64,000 nt of DNA from Muribaculaceae bacterium (lineage in GTDB: Bacteria > Bacteroidota > Bacteroidia > Bacteroidales > Muribaculaceae). Positions 25,835 through 33,248 of this stretch are shown piece by piece. The DNA is taken from contig WGUO01000014.1 in the NCBI GenBank assembly GCA_014867205.1, forward strand, positions 26,118-90,117. The letters run 5' to 3'. Below the pieces are notes generated by a model, which saw nothing but the letters and a program-made list of their open reading frames with translations, had not been told where the DNA came from and did not search any database. The translations under genes were made by a program, and so were the position numbers. How positions within the stretch are numbered: the stretch's first letter is position 1; each line of letters starts with the position of its first letter.

Positions 25835-26440
25835 TTAGTGGCGGGGCGAGGGGAGGTCGCGCGAGGCGGTGATCGAGACCAGGGCACCCTCGAGTCCGTT
25901 GGCGGCCGATGAGTTGCGCACGTCTATGCGGAGATAGCCGCCGTCAAAATCGTAGACAGCAGTCTCGGCGCCCTCTGCGCCGTTATATTCCAGCGAGTCT
26001 ATCAGGTTCTCCTGCGTCAGGCCAAGGCTCGACGCCACATAGCGCTCAAGGTCATCGGGGAGAAGGTCTCCTATGTCGACATTGCGCACCACGGCACTCG
26101 TCTTCGACAGCACGTCGACATCCCAGATGCCCGGTGCTCCCTGAAGATTCGTATAGAGAGGACGCCCGACGCCATCAGTCAACACACCGCTGAAATTATA
26201 GTCGGTAGTGTCAAGCGGTTCGCCGACACGTATAGCGTCGGCGATGCTGCGCACCGTCATGGCGATATCATTGTCGGCATGAAAGTCATCGGCCAAGGCC
26301 ACCGTGTCCGCACCGGCACTCCCCTCTCCCGACCCGGAGCGTCCGCAGGCCGTCATCAGCAGAGCGACACATAATATGTTACTCCACAATTGTTTCCGGT
26401 TAAAGTCTGATTTGATCACAACCTTAATAACAAAATACAC
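25835..26440 (-). CDS. Putative lipoprotein, function unknown
   Basis: A 201-aa exported protein with lipobox LLMTACGR (Cys about residue 32) and a Gly/Ser-rich linker after it, so probably membrane-anchored by lipid. The mature part is acidic and globular (for example TDYNFSGVLTDGVGRPLYTNL and VSITASRDLPSPRH); I recognise no family. The ATG at 26440 lies at or before the likely transcription start, because the -7 box TACATTTG is at 26450-26443; a GTG at 26419 is a good alternative and gives a typical basic signal peptide. Confidence 0.65.
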   Translation of the reverse strand: MYFVIKVVIKSDFNRKQLWSNILCVALLMTACGRSGSGEGSAGADTVALADDFHADNDIAMTVRSIADAIRVGEPLDTTDYNFSGVLTDGVGRPLYTNLQGAPGIWDVDVLSKTSAVVRNVDIGDLLPDDLERYVASSLGLTQENLIDSLEYNGAEGAETAVYDFDGGYLRIDVRNSSAANGLEGALVSITASRDLPSPRH

Positions 26441-26442
26441 TG

Positions 26443-26450
26443 CAAATGTA
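26443..26450 (-). promoter_or_regulatory. Promoter of the lipoprotein gene, TACATTTG
   Basis: Minus-strand -7 box only 2 bp from the upstream in-frame ATG, which argues for the later start codon. Confidence 0.55.
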
Positions 26451-26498
26451 TCTAATTATTTTGAAAATGTGTCAAAAATCTTAAAAAAAGTTAAGTGT

Positions 26499-27488
26499 TC
26501 ATTTGCGGAAAACGAACCAGCGCGTCGGGTCAAAGCGGGGCAACGCCATCAGCTGAACGTCTGCTCGCCGGTCAGACAGCGACTCCTGGGCATTTCCGAT
26601 GGTCACGTCTCGAGCCAGCAGGGCCTCGCGGACAGCCTGAAGTGCCTTGGCCGGAGTGTTGTTGTCCTTGCTCAGGTGGCACAGGAATATGTACTTCAGT
26701 TCCGGGTTGATTATCTCGCTCAGAAACGCAGCGGTGTCCACGTTGTCCATATGTCCGTTGTCGGTGCGTATCCGGGCCTTCAGATACTCCGGGTAGCGGC
26801 CCAGCCGCAGCATGTCGGAGTCATAGTTGGCCTCGATAACCAGATAGTTGGCCTGCGACATATAGAACCGCGCACGGTCGGTGACACGGCCGAGGTCGGT
26901 GGCAAGCACAAACCGGTGTCCCTCGAAGTCGATCGAGAACCCCATGTTGTCAGAGCCATCATGCGGCACCTCGAAGGCCGTAATCTCCATGCCGGCCACC
27001 TTGAAAGGAATCTCCTTGAAGATCGGGGTATGATACTCCTTGATGCGCCTCGAGATGCTGTGGCGGCGCAGCAGGCCGTTGAGCACGCGGGGCGTACAGT
27101 AGAGCGACAGATGCCGGTTATTGCGCAGAAGATTGTATGAGTAGCGGACATGGTCGCTATGGTCATGGGTCAGCAGCAATCCCTTGACATGCCTCATCGG
27201 CACGCCGTGACGTTTCAGGATATCCTCTATCTGGTCTGCGCGGATACCTGCGTCGATCACGATGCCTCCCTGCTTGTTGCCTACATAGCAGCTGTTGCCG
27301 CTCGAGCCGGAACCGAACGATATATAGTGCAGATGTCGCCCGGGGGCACGGTCAGCCTCCAGGTCACTCCTGTCGATCTTAAGGTCAGAGTCAACTCCCC
27401 TCGACGCACTATGCCCCCCGGGCACAGACTGACGGTCAGACCACTCCTCAAACGGCAGCCGGGGTTGACCGAAATAAATCTTCTTCAT
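26499..27488 (-). CDS. MBL-fold metallo-hydrolase, YycJ/WalJ-like
   Basis: A 329-aa protein with a metallo-beta-lactamase fold. The metal motif THDHSDH is at residues 107-113, preceded by the strand SFGSGSSGNSCYVG and followed by FEVPHDGSDNMGF and LCHLSKDNN. This set is typical of YycJ-like hydrolases, linked elsewhere to DNA-repair or cell-wall-related nuclease activity. Residues 1-50 form a variable basic extension not seen in most homologues. It overlaps the upstream methyltransferase gene by 4 bp, so the two are cotranscribed and probably translationally coupled. Confidence 0.85.
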   Translation of the reverse strand: MKKIYFGQPRLPFEEWSDRQSVPGGHSASRGVDSDLKIDRSDLEADRAPGRHLHYISFGSGSSGNSCYVGNKQGGIVIDAGIRADQIEDILKRHGVPMRHVKGLLLTHDHSDHVRYSYNLLRNNRHLSLYCTPRVLNGLLRRHSISRRIKEYHTPIFKEIPFKVAGMEITAFEVPHDGSDNMGFSIDFEGHRFVLATDLGRVTDRARFYMSQANYLVIEANYDSDMLRLGRYPEYLKARIRTDNGHMDNVDTAAFLSEIINPELKYIFLCHLSKDNNTPAKALQAVREALLARDVTIGNAQESLSDRRADVQLMALPRFDPTRWFVFRK

Positions 27489-28204
27489 TTTTCACGGTGA
27501 ATCAGGAAGATCGCGGGCCGCTTGTCGTAGTCATATTGCGTCTTCCTCCATTTTGCTGCGGGGAGAGTCAGTATAGATTCTTTTTCGGGGTCGGTGATGT
27601 CGCAGGCCACGCAGAGCAGCGTGTCGGGGCGCAGCGTGTCGGCCAGGAACCTCACCATGCGGTTATTACGGTATGGTGTCTCGATGAATATCTGCGTCTG
27701 TCCGAGGCGCGAGCAACGCGACTCAAGGTCTTTCAGCGCGCGGTGCCGCTCGTCCTCCTTGATCGGGAGATAGCCGTTGAAGGCAAATCCCTGCCCGTTG
27801 AATCCCGACGCCATCAGCGACATCAGGATGCTCGACGGCCCGACAAGCGGTATGACGCGGAACCCCTCGCGCTGGGCTATGGCCACCACAGCCGCGCCGG
27901 GGTCGGCCACGGCCGGACAACCCGCCTCGCTCATGACCCCCATCGGCTCGCCGCGGCGCAAAGCCGCCAGAAAACCGGAGATCTCCTGCTCGGGCGTATG
28001 GGCGTTCAACTCATGGAACTCACACTCGTCTATGGGGAAGGCATGGTCCCACCGGCGCAAAAACCGCCGGGCTGTGCGGACATTCTCGACCACAAACGTC
28101 CGTATCTCTTTAACAATATGCAGATTGCCAACGGGGATCGTCATCTCCGACGAGCCCGAACTTATCTCCACAGGTATCAGATACAGTGCCGCTTGAATTT
28201 CCAC
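27485..28204 (-). CDS. RsmI-like SAM-dependent methyltransferase (tetrapyrrole-methylase fold)
   Basis: A 239-aa protein with features of the 16S rRNA 2'-O-methyltransferase family: LYLIPVEISS at the start, the central GVMSEAGCPAVADPGAAVV, and VIPLVGPSSILMSLMASGFNGQGFAFNGYLP. It is shorter and more divergent than classical RsmI, and several Bacteroidetes carry both, so it may be a paralogue with another RNA target. Its minus-strand promoter TAAATTTG lies only 4 bp before the ATG, suggesting a leaderless mRNA. It is first gene of a pair with the MBL hydrolase. Confidence 0.82.
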   Translation of the reverse strand: MEIQAALYLIPVEISSGSSEMTIPVGNLHIVKEIRTFVVENVRTARRFLRRWDHAFPIDECEFHELNAHTPEQEISGFLAALRRGEPMGVMSEAGCPAVADPGAAVVAIAQREGFRVIPLVGPSSILMSLMASGFNGQGFAFNGYLPIKEDERHRALKDLESRCSRLGQTQIFIETPYRNNRMVRFLADTLRPDTLLCVACDITDPEKESILTLPAAKWRKTQYDYDKRPAIFLIHREK

Positions 28205-28208
28205 AATA

Positions 28209-28216
28209 CAAATTTA
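28209..28216 (-). promoter_or_regulatory. Promoter of the RsmI-like gene, TAAATTTG
   Basis: -7 box 4 bp from the ATG, implying little or no 5' untranslated region. Confidence 0.6.
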
Positions 28217-28278
28217 CAAAAATTTTTCTCAATTCGCCATATCGAAAATCAAAATTTGCTCAGACCGCCTCAATGTTG

Positions 28279-28286
28279 TAACTTTG
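28279..28286 (+). promoter_or_regulatory. Promoter of the rRNA m5C methyltransferase, TAACTTTG
   Basis: -7 box ends 6 bp before the ATG at 28293; an in-frame TTG at 28284 lies inside the box and can be excluded. Confidence 0.65.
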
Positions 28287-28292
28287 CATACG

Positions 28293-29552
28293 ATGGAACA
28301 GGAAGAATTCAGACTACCCGAGGGTTTTGTTGACGAGATGTCATCGCTGCCCGGGCTCGACCATGAGGCATTCATAAGCGCCATGTCATCTCCGGCGGCA
28401 GTCAGCATCAAGATAAACCGGCGCAAGTGTGCGGATGTCACTGAGACAGGCTATGGCTCACCCGAGCCGGTGGCATGGTGCCGCTCGGGGTTCTACCTCG
28501 CCGAGCGGCCCAAGTTCACGCTCAATCCGCTGCTGCATGCCGGTGTGTTCTACGTGCAGGATGCCTCGTCGATGATACACGAGACTCTGGTCTCGGTCAT
28601 CGCCGACCGCTACGGGCTACCCGACAGCCCGCTTGTGCTCGACATGTGCGCGGCTCCCGGCGGAAAAACAACATCCATGATAAACGCGCTGCCCGACGGC
28701 TCGACCGTCGTGGCCAACGAGGTCATGCCCAAGCGGGCTGCCATACTGCACGAGAACCTCATAAAGTGGGGCTATCCTGATATCCTGGTCACCAACTCGC
28801 AGTCGGACCGATTTGCGGCTCTCGGCGAGGTCTTCGACATCGTGGCAGTCGACGCTCCGTGCTCGGGCGAGGGCATGATGCGCAAGGATGCCGATGCCCG
28901 CTCGCAATGGAGCCCGCGTCTGGTGGCGCAATGCGCCGCGCTGCAGCGCGAGATTCTCGCCGACGCTGCGGCAGCCCTGCGCCCGGGCGGTTTCATGATT
29001 TACTCTACCTGCACCTTCAACCGCCACGAGGATGAGGAGAACGTCGAGTGGCTCGTATCGGAGTTCGGTCTCGAGCCGATAGACCTGCATCTGCCCGCGG
29101 AGTGGGGAATCGGCGCCGCAATAGGCTCGGACATCCCGGCTCTGAGGTTCATGCCTCATCTGACACGCGGCGAGGGCCTTTTCGCCGCCCTGCTCCGTAA
29201 GCCGGGCGACGCACCCGCCGCCAACCGCAAGAAGGCATTGGAGGCATTGCGCAAGAAGACACGTGTCATTCTCGACGGCATCCCCACGGTCAATATCAAG
29301 GGAAAGTCGGAGTTGCCGGCCTCTGAATGGGCGCTCTCGGCCCAATTCCCGCGTGGCCGTTTCCCGGAGGCCACTCTTGACCTCGACACGGCTTTGCGAT
29401 ACCTGCGACATGAGGCCATTCAGCTGCCGGCTGAAACTCCGCGCGGGTTTGTTGTTGTAACTTATGAGGGACACCCGCTCGGCCTGGTGAAGAATATCGG
29501 CAACCGGGCCAACAACCTCTACCCCGCCGAGTGGCGTATCCGCAACCTCTGA
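28293..29552 (+). CDS. rsmF: 16S rRNA m5C methyltransferase, RsmF/NOL1-NOP2-Sun family
   Basis: A 419-aa SAM-dependent RNA cytosine-5 methyltransferase. SAM-binding motif DMCAAPGGKT (residues 117-126), catalytic pair C190 in VDAPCSGEGMM and C240 in YSTCTFN, and a C-terminal PUA-like region of the RsmF type (LPASEWALSAQFPRGRFPEA onward). The start is ATG 28293, directly after the -7 box, so translation is probably leaderless. It is divergent from the RsmI-like gene with an 88-bp shared promoter region. The specific rRNA position is not readable from sequence. Confidence 0.88.
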   Translation: MEQEEFRLPEGFVDEMSSLPGLDHEAFISAMSSPAAVSIKINRRKCADVTETGYGSPEPVAWCRSGFYLAERPKFTLNPLLHAGVFYVQDASSMIHETLVSVIADRYGLPDSPLVLDMCAAPGGKTTSMINALPDGSTVVANEVMPKRAAILHENLIKWGYPDILVTNSQSDRFAALGEVFDIVAVDAPCSGEGMMRKDADARSQWSPRLVAQCAALQREILADAAAALRPGGFMIYSTCTFNRHEDEENVEWLVSEFGLEPIDLHLPAEWGIGAAIGSDIPALRFMPHLTRGEGLFAALLRKPGDAPAANRKKALEALRKKTRVILDGIPTVNIKGKSELPASEWALSAQFPRGRFPEATLDLDTALRYLRHEAIQLPAETPRGFVVVTYEGHPLGLVKNIGNRANNLYPAEWRIRNL

Positions 29553-29681
29553 CACCTGCTGTCACCTAAAGCCCAAATACCTAAACTAAAGATTAAAGAT
29601 TAATAACAAATTCTCTATAAATTAATCTCTTATCTCTAATAATTAATAATTAACCTCGCCCCTAAACCCTATCCCCCTATC

Positions 29682-31886
29682 ATGGCTGATAAGAAGAGCA
29701 AGATAACGACTGAGACTTTCCCGGTGACGGGCATGATGTGCGCCGTCTGCGCAGGCACCGTGACCAAGACCCTCTCCGAACTGCCCGGCGTGGAGAAGGC
29801 AGACGTCAACTTCGCCACATCGTCGGCCACGGTGACGTGGAACGAGGCAGATACATCGCCCGACGTCATGCGCCGGGCACTCGACCATGCCGGCTACGGA
29901 CTGATCGCCGAGAGCGACGAGGCCCGCGCCGTCGCCGAGAAGGAACGTCAGGACGCCGCCGAGTATACGGCCATGAAGCGGCGCGTGGCGGTGGCCTGGA
30001 TCATCTCCGTGCCGCTCGCCGTGCTGTGCATGACGCATATCCATTTCCCGGGCGAGTCGTGGGTCTATATGGCCATGACGCTCGTCGTGATGCTCTGGTG
30101 CGGGCGCGGGTTCTTCGTGCGCGGGTTCCGGAGCCTCTGGAGCAAGTCGCCAACCATGGACACATTAGTGGCCATCTCAACCTCGGTGAGTTTCCTGTTC
30201 TCGGCGTTCAACACGATATGGCCCGAGGCAATGACGTCGCGGGGCTACACGGCCGACCTCTATTACGAGGGGGCGGCGATGATAATAACATTCGTGCTGA
30301 CGGGGAAGATGATGGAGATGCGCTCGCGTCGCAACACGGGCGCCGCACTCCGCGCCCTGATGGGCCTTCAGCCGAAGACGGCAATGGTGGTCAGCGCCGA
30401 CGGCGAGACCCGCGAGGTGCCGATCGCCGACATTCACGCCGGCGACGCGGTACTCGTGCACCCCGGCGAGAGGGTTCCCATCGACGGCACCGTTACCGCC
30501 GGACAGAGCGCAGTCGACGAGAGCATGCTGACCGGCGAGCCGGAGAAGGTCGAGAAGGCAAAGGGGGATACCGTGTCTGCCGGCACAATGAACGGCAACG
30601 GCACGCTGACCGTGCGGGCCGACAACGTGGGGGCCGACACCGAACTTGCCCGCATCGTGCGCTCCGTGCGTCAGGCGCAAGGCTCAAAGGCGCCTGTGCA
30701 GCGGCTTGTCGACCGCATCAGCGCCTGGTTTGTGCCGGCGGTCATAGCGATTGCAGTAGTGACTTTCGCTGTATGGATGCTTGCCACGGGCAATCTCGCA
30801 CATGCCTTGGTCTGCTCGGTATCCGTCCTGGTTATAGCGTGTCCATGCGCGTTGGGTCTGGCCACTCCGACGGCCATTATGGTCGGTATAGGACGAGGTG
30901 CGCGCGAGGGTATCCTTATCAAGGATGCCACCGCACTCGAACTGCTTGAGAAGACCGACACCGTGGTGCTCGACAAGACTGGCACCATCACGACGGGACA
31001 TCCCCGCGTGACTGAGGCCGTGTGGGCCGAGGGTGTCGACCGCAACGCGCTGGCGGCCGCGGCTTATGGAGCGGAACTGAAGTCGACCCATCCGTTGGCC
31101 GAGGCGATATGCGCATATTTCGCCAAGGAGGGCGTCGTGGCAACTGAGCCCCAGAGTTTTGAGTACACTCCCGGCAAGGGAATGAGTTTCACGACGGGTG
31201 GTGTGGAGTATGTGCTGGGGAGTGCATCGCTTGCCGAGGGCACTGACACAGCACCGGGGCGTGCCGTCGCCGAATGGCTCCCGACCGGCTCTGGAGTGGT
31301 AGTGATGGATGCCGGAGGCAAGCCGGTGGGAGCATTCCGCGTCGCGGACACGCTGCAGCCCGGCATACCGGCCACGATTGCGAGTCTTCGCAAGGATGGC
31401 CGCGAAGTCATACTGCTGACGGGTGACAAGCGAGCCACCGCAGAGCATGTGGCCCGCGAGGCGGGAATAGCCCGGGTTATCGCGGAGACAATGCCGGGCG
31501 ATAAGTTTGATGTGGTGGCGCGTCTGCGCCGCGAGGGTCACGTTGTGGCCATGGCGGGCGACGGCATAAACGATGCCGAGGCATTAGCCGAGGCCGACGT
31601 GTCGGTTGCGATGGGTGGCGGCAGCGATATTGCGATTGAGGTGGCCCAGCTGACGCTGGTCTCAGGGAAACTCGCGGCGTTGCCGCGTGCGTTCGCTCTG
31701 TCGCGCAAGACGCTCCGCATCATCAAGGAGAACCTGTTCTGGGCGTTCATCTACAATGTGATCGGCATACCGCTGGCGGCGGGCGTGCTGTGGAGCGTCG
31801 GCTTCACCCTGACGCCGATGTTTGCCTCGGCCGCAATGGCCCTCTCCTCAGTCTGCGTCGTCACCAACTCGCTCCGCCTCAAATAG
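29682..31886 (+). CDS. copA: Copper-exporting P1B-type ATPase
   Basis: A 734-aa heavy-metal P-type ATPase. One N-terminal HMA domain with the metal-binding CAVC at residues 20-23, transmembrane metal motif CPC at 387-389 (ACPCALGLATPTAI), phosphorylation site DKTGTIT with D431, ATP-binding HPLAEAI, and hinge AMAGDGINDAEAL. This set predicts Cu(I) export from the cytoplasm. The gene is intact, but its last 53 codons, stop and two further bases (31723-31888) are repeated exactly at 32782-32947, beyond a zeta-toxin cassette. The 129-bp upstream gap is AT-rich with no obvious promoter box. Confidence 0.95.
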   Translation: MADKKSKITTETFPVTGMMCAVCAGTVTKTLSELPGVEKADVNFATSSATVTWNEADTSPDVMRRALDHAGYGLIAESDEARAVAEKERQDAAEYTAMKRRVAVAWIISVPLAVLCMTHIHFPGESWVYMAMTLVVMLWCGRGFFVRGFRSLWSKSPTMDTLVAISTSVSFLFSAFNTIWPEAMTSRGYTADLYYEGAAMIITFVLTGKMMEMRSRRNTGAALRALMGLQPKTAMVVSADGETREVPIADIHAGDAVLVHPGERVPIDGTVTAGQSAVDESMLTGEPEKVEKAKGDTVSAGTMNGNGTLTVRADNVGADTELARIVRSVRQAQGSKAPVQRLVDRISAWFVPAVIAIAVVTFAVWMLATGNLAHALVCSVSVLVIACPCALGLATPTAIMVGIGRGAREGILIKDATALELLEKTDTVVLDKTGTITTGHPRVTEAVWAEGVDRNALAAAAYGAELKSTHPLAEAICAYFAKEGVVATEPQSFEYTPGKGMSFTTGGVEYVLGSASLAEGTDTAPGRAVAEWLPTGSGVVVMDAGGKPVGAFRVADTLQPGIPATIASLRKDGREVILLTGDKRATAEHVAREAGIARVIAETMPGDKFDVVARLRREGHVVAMAGDGINDAEALAEADVSVAMGGGSDIAIEVAQLTLVSGKLAALPRAFALSRKTLRIIKENLFWAFIYNVIGIPLAAGVLWSVGFTLTPMFASAAMALSSVCVVTNSLRLK

Positions 31887-31888
31887 GC
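31723..31888 (+). repeat. Direct repeat, left copy: copA 3' end (166 bp)
   Basis: Identical base for base to 32782-32947. It covers the last codons of copA, the TAG stop and 2 bp beyond, and forms the left border of the zeta-toxin cassette (31889-32781). Confidence 0.95.
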
Positions 31889-31949
31889 ATCTGTTCATTG
31901 AATAGCAGACTCTTTAGTAAAATTATGTAAAAAACTTTAAACATGTGAA

Positions 31950-31981
31950 TTTGCATGTACACCGAAAAATTTTTATATTTA
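31950..31981 (+). promoter_or_regulatory. Candidate promoter of the zeta-toxin cassette
   Basis: TTTG (31950-31953), 20-bp spacer, TATATTTA (31974-31981; last base differs from TAnnTTTG). Confidence 0.5.
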
Positions 31982-32036
31982 CGGCGGAAATGGCCATGCG
32001 CCTAAAACCGCACATACTTCAAAACATCTTTTTAGG

Positions 32037-32600
32037 ATGAAACCAATCCTTTATATAATAGCCGGATGCAACGGTGCAGGCAAGACAACAGCTTCCATGA
32101 CAGTTTTGCCCGAAATTCTCAATTGCAGAGAATTTGTCAATGCCGACGAAATAGCAAAGGGCCTATCGCCACTTAACCCAGAAGAGGTTGCTGTCTTGGC
32201 AGGAAGGTTAATGTTGTGCCGCATAGGCACTCTCATGAAAAGCCGTAAAACTTTTGCTATTGAAACAACACTTGCCACACGAAGTTATAAAAAACTCGTA
32301 CTAAGTGCCAAAGAACAGGGTTATAAAGTTGTGCTGCTTTTTTTCTGGCTACCCTCTCCACAACAGGCTGAACAACGTGTAGCCCTACGTGTGGCATCCG
32401 GCGGACATAATATTCCTAACGATGTGATACATCGACGCTATTGGAACGGCATTATTAATCTTTTTGAGATATTTATACCCATAGTCGACAGTTGGTCGTT
32501 ATATGATAATACAGATGAGATAAGGCCAATTGTTGAAAATGGTGAAATCATTAACAGCAAGTTGTTTAATCAAATTAAAACTCATGTCGGAAGAAGATAA
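32037..32600 (+). CDS. Zeta-toxin family kinase
   Basis: A 187-aa P-loop protein. Walker A GCNGAGKTT at residues 10-18, FVNADEIAKGLSP, IETTLATRSY, a lid-like basic block QQAEQRVALRVASGGH and HRRYWNGI follow the order of zeta toxins, which phosphorylate UDP-N-acetyl sugars and so block cell-wall synthesis. The small ORF that overlaps its 3' end by 17 bp is a likely antitoxin. The cassette is AT-richer than copA and is bounded by a perfect duplication of the copA tail, so it is a recent arrival. Some zeta-like proteins are not toxic; toxicity here is inferred. Confidence 0.8.
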   Translation: MKPILYIIAGCNGAGKTTASMTVLPEILNCREFVNADEIAKGLSPLNPEEVAVLAGRLMLCRIGTLMKSRKTFAIETTLATRSYKKLVLSAKEQGYKVVLLFFWLPSPQQAEQRVALRVASGGHNIPNDVIHRRYWNGIINLFEIFIPIVDSWSLYDNTDEIRPIVENGEIINSKLFNQIKTHVGRR

Positions 32601-32769
32601 AACATTAAGTCGCCTCTTACTGGAGGGTATAAGAAAGGCCCAGCGACTTATGCTCGAGCGTAAGGCAAAATTAGGAGAATCAGTTGTGTACGCCGATGCA
32701 CACGGCAGACCATATCAACTCACAGCAGAAGAAGCCTTAGTCCGACTCAGAAACAATAAAAAGGAATAA
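32584..32769 (+). CDS. Putative antitoxin of the zeta-toxin pair
   Basis: A 61-aa small charged protein whose ATG (32584) overlaps the last 17 bp of the zeta-toxin gene. An in-frame ATG at 32530 exists but lies deeper in the toxin gene. Sequence: helical N-terminus LSRLLLEGIRKAQRLMLERKAKLG, then VVYADAHGRPYQLTAEEALVRL. It does not resemble the classical epsilon antitoxin; in Bacteroidales small proteins of this kind commonly follow zeta-like kinases. Toxin-first order is unusual for classical modules but is common for this pair type. Antitoxin role inferred from position and size. Confidence 0.6.
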   Translation: MSEEDKTLSRLLLEGIRKAQRLMLERKAKLGESVVYADAHGRPYQLTAEEALVRLRNNKKE

Positions 32770-32781
32770 GGGTCTGGAGCG

Positions 32782-32947
32782 TCAAGGAGAACCTGTTCTG
32801 GGCGTTCATCTACAATGTGATCGGCATACCGCTGGCGGCGGGCGTGCTGTGGAGCGTCGGCTTCACCCTGACGCCGATGTTTGCCTCGGCCGCAATGGCC
32901 CTCTCCTCAGTCTGCGTCGTCACCAACTCGCTCCGCCTCAAATAGGC
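32782..32947 (+). repeat. Direct repeat, right copy: copA 3' end (166 bp)
   Basis: Exact copy of 31723-31888. The 9-mer TGGAGCGTC at its left junction (32775-32783) also occurs inside the copA tail (31791-31799; second copy within this repeat), which may mark how the junction formed. Confidence 0.95.
32784..32945 (+). pseudogene. Duplicated copA tail fragment
   Basis: 53 codons plus TAG identical to the end of copA, with no start codon or upstream part of the gene. If the cassette were lost by recombination between the two repeats, copA would be left intact with its original downstream sequence. Confidence 0.9.
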
Positions 32948-33006
32948 CGCGCCATCTGATTGCCAACCTTCCCTGACAAAAATTCCGTATGTTATTACCG
33001 AAACAT

Positions 33007-33248
33007 TTTGAAATAAAGCTGTAAAGCATTAACTTTGCGGCAGAACAGACCGAAGAGAGAGAGACCTGATATGACTCTGTCTCGCTAAGGCCGCATAAAA
33101 CTCATTCGTATAACCTCGCATAACTGAGAACCTCACATAACTGATTTAAGAGACACCGGTGGCGTGATGTCTATCCTAAGGCGTTAGAACTCCCCTAACA
33201 GGAACGCGCGCTCATCAAATAATTGAAACAACGACAACTGGCACTTAT
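33007..33248 (+). promoter_or_regulatory. Promoter and long leader of the giant LRR gene
   Basis: TTTG (33007-33010), 19-bp spacer, TAACTTTG (33030-33037): a textbook promoter. The leader is about 205 nt and holds two near-identical blocks, CCTCGCATAACTGA and CCTCACATAACTGA (33112-33142), and a palindromic CACCGGTG inside AGACA...TGTCT. A structured regulatory leader is possible. Confidence 0.6.

Noticed and set aside
32037..32769. Insertion sequence or transposon
   Set aside because: No transposase, no terminal inverted repeats; the borders are a direct copy of the copA tail.
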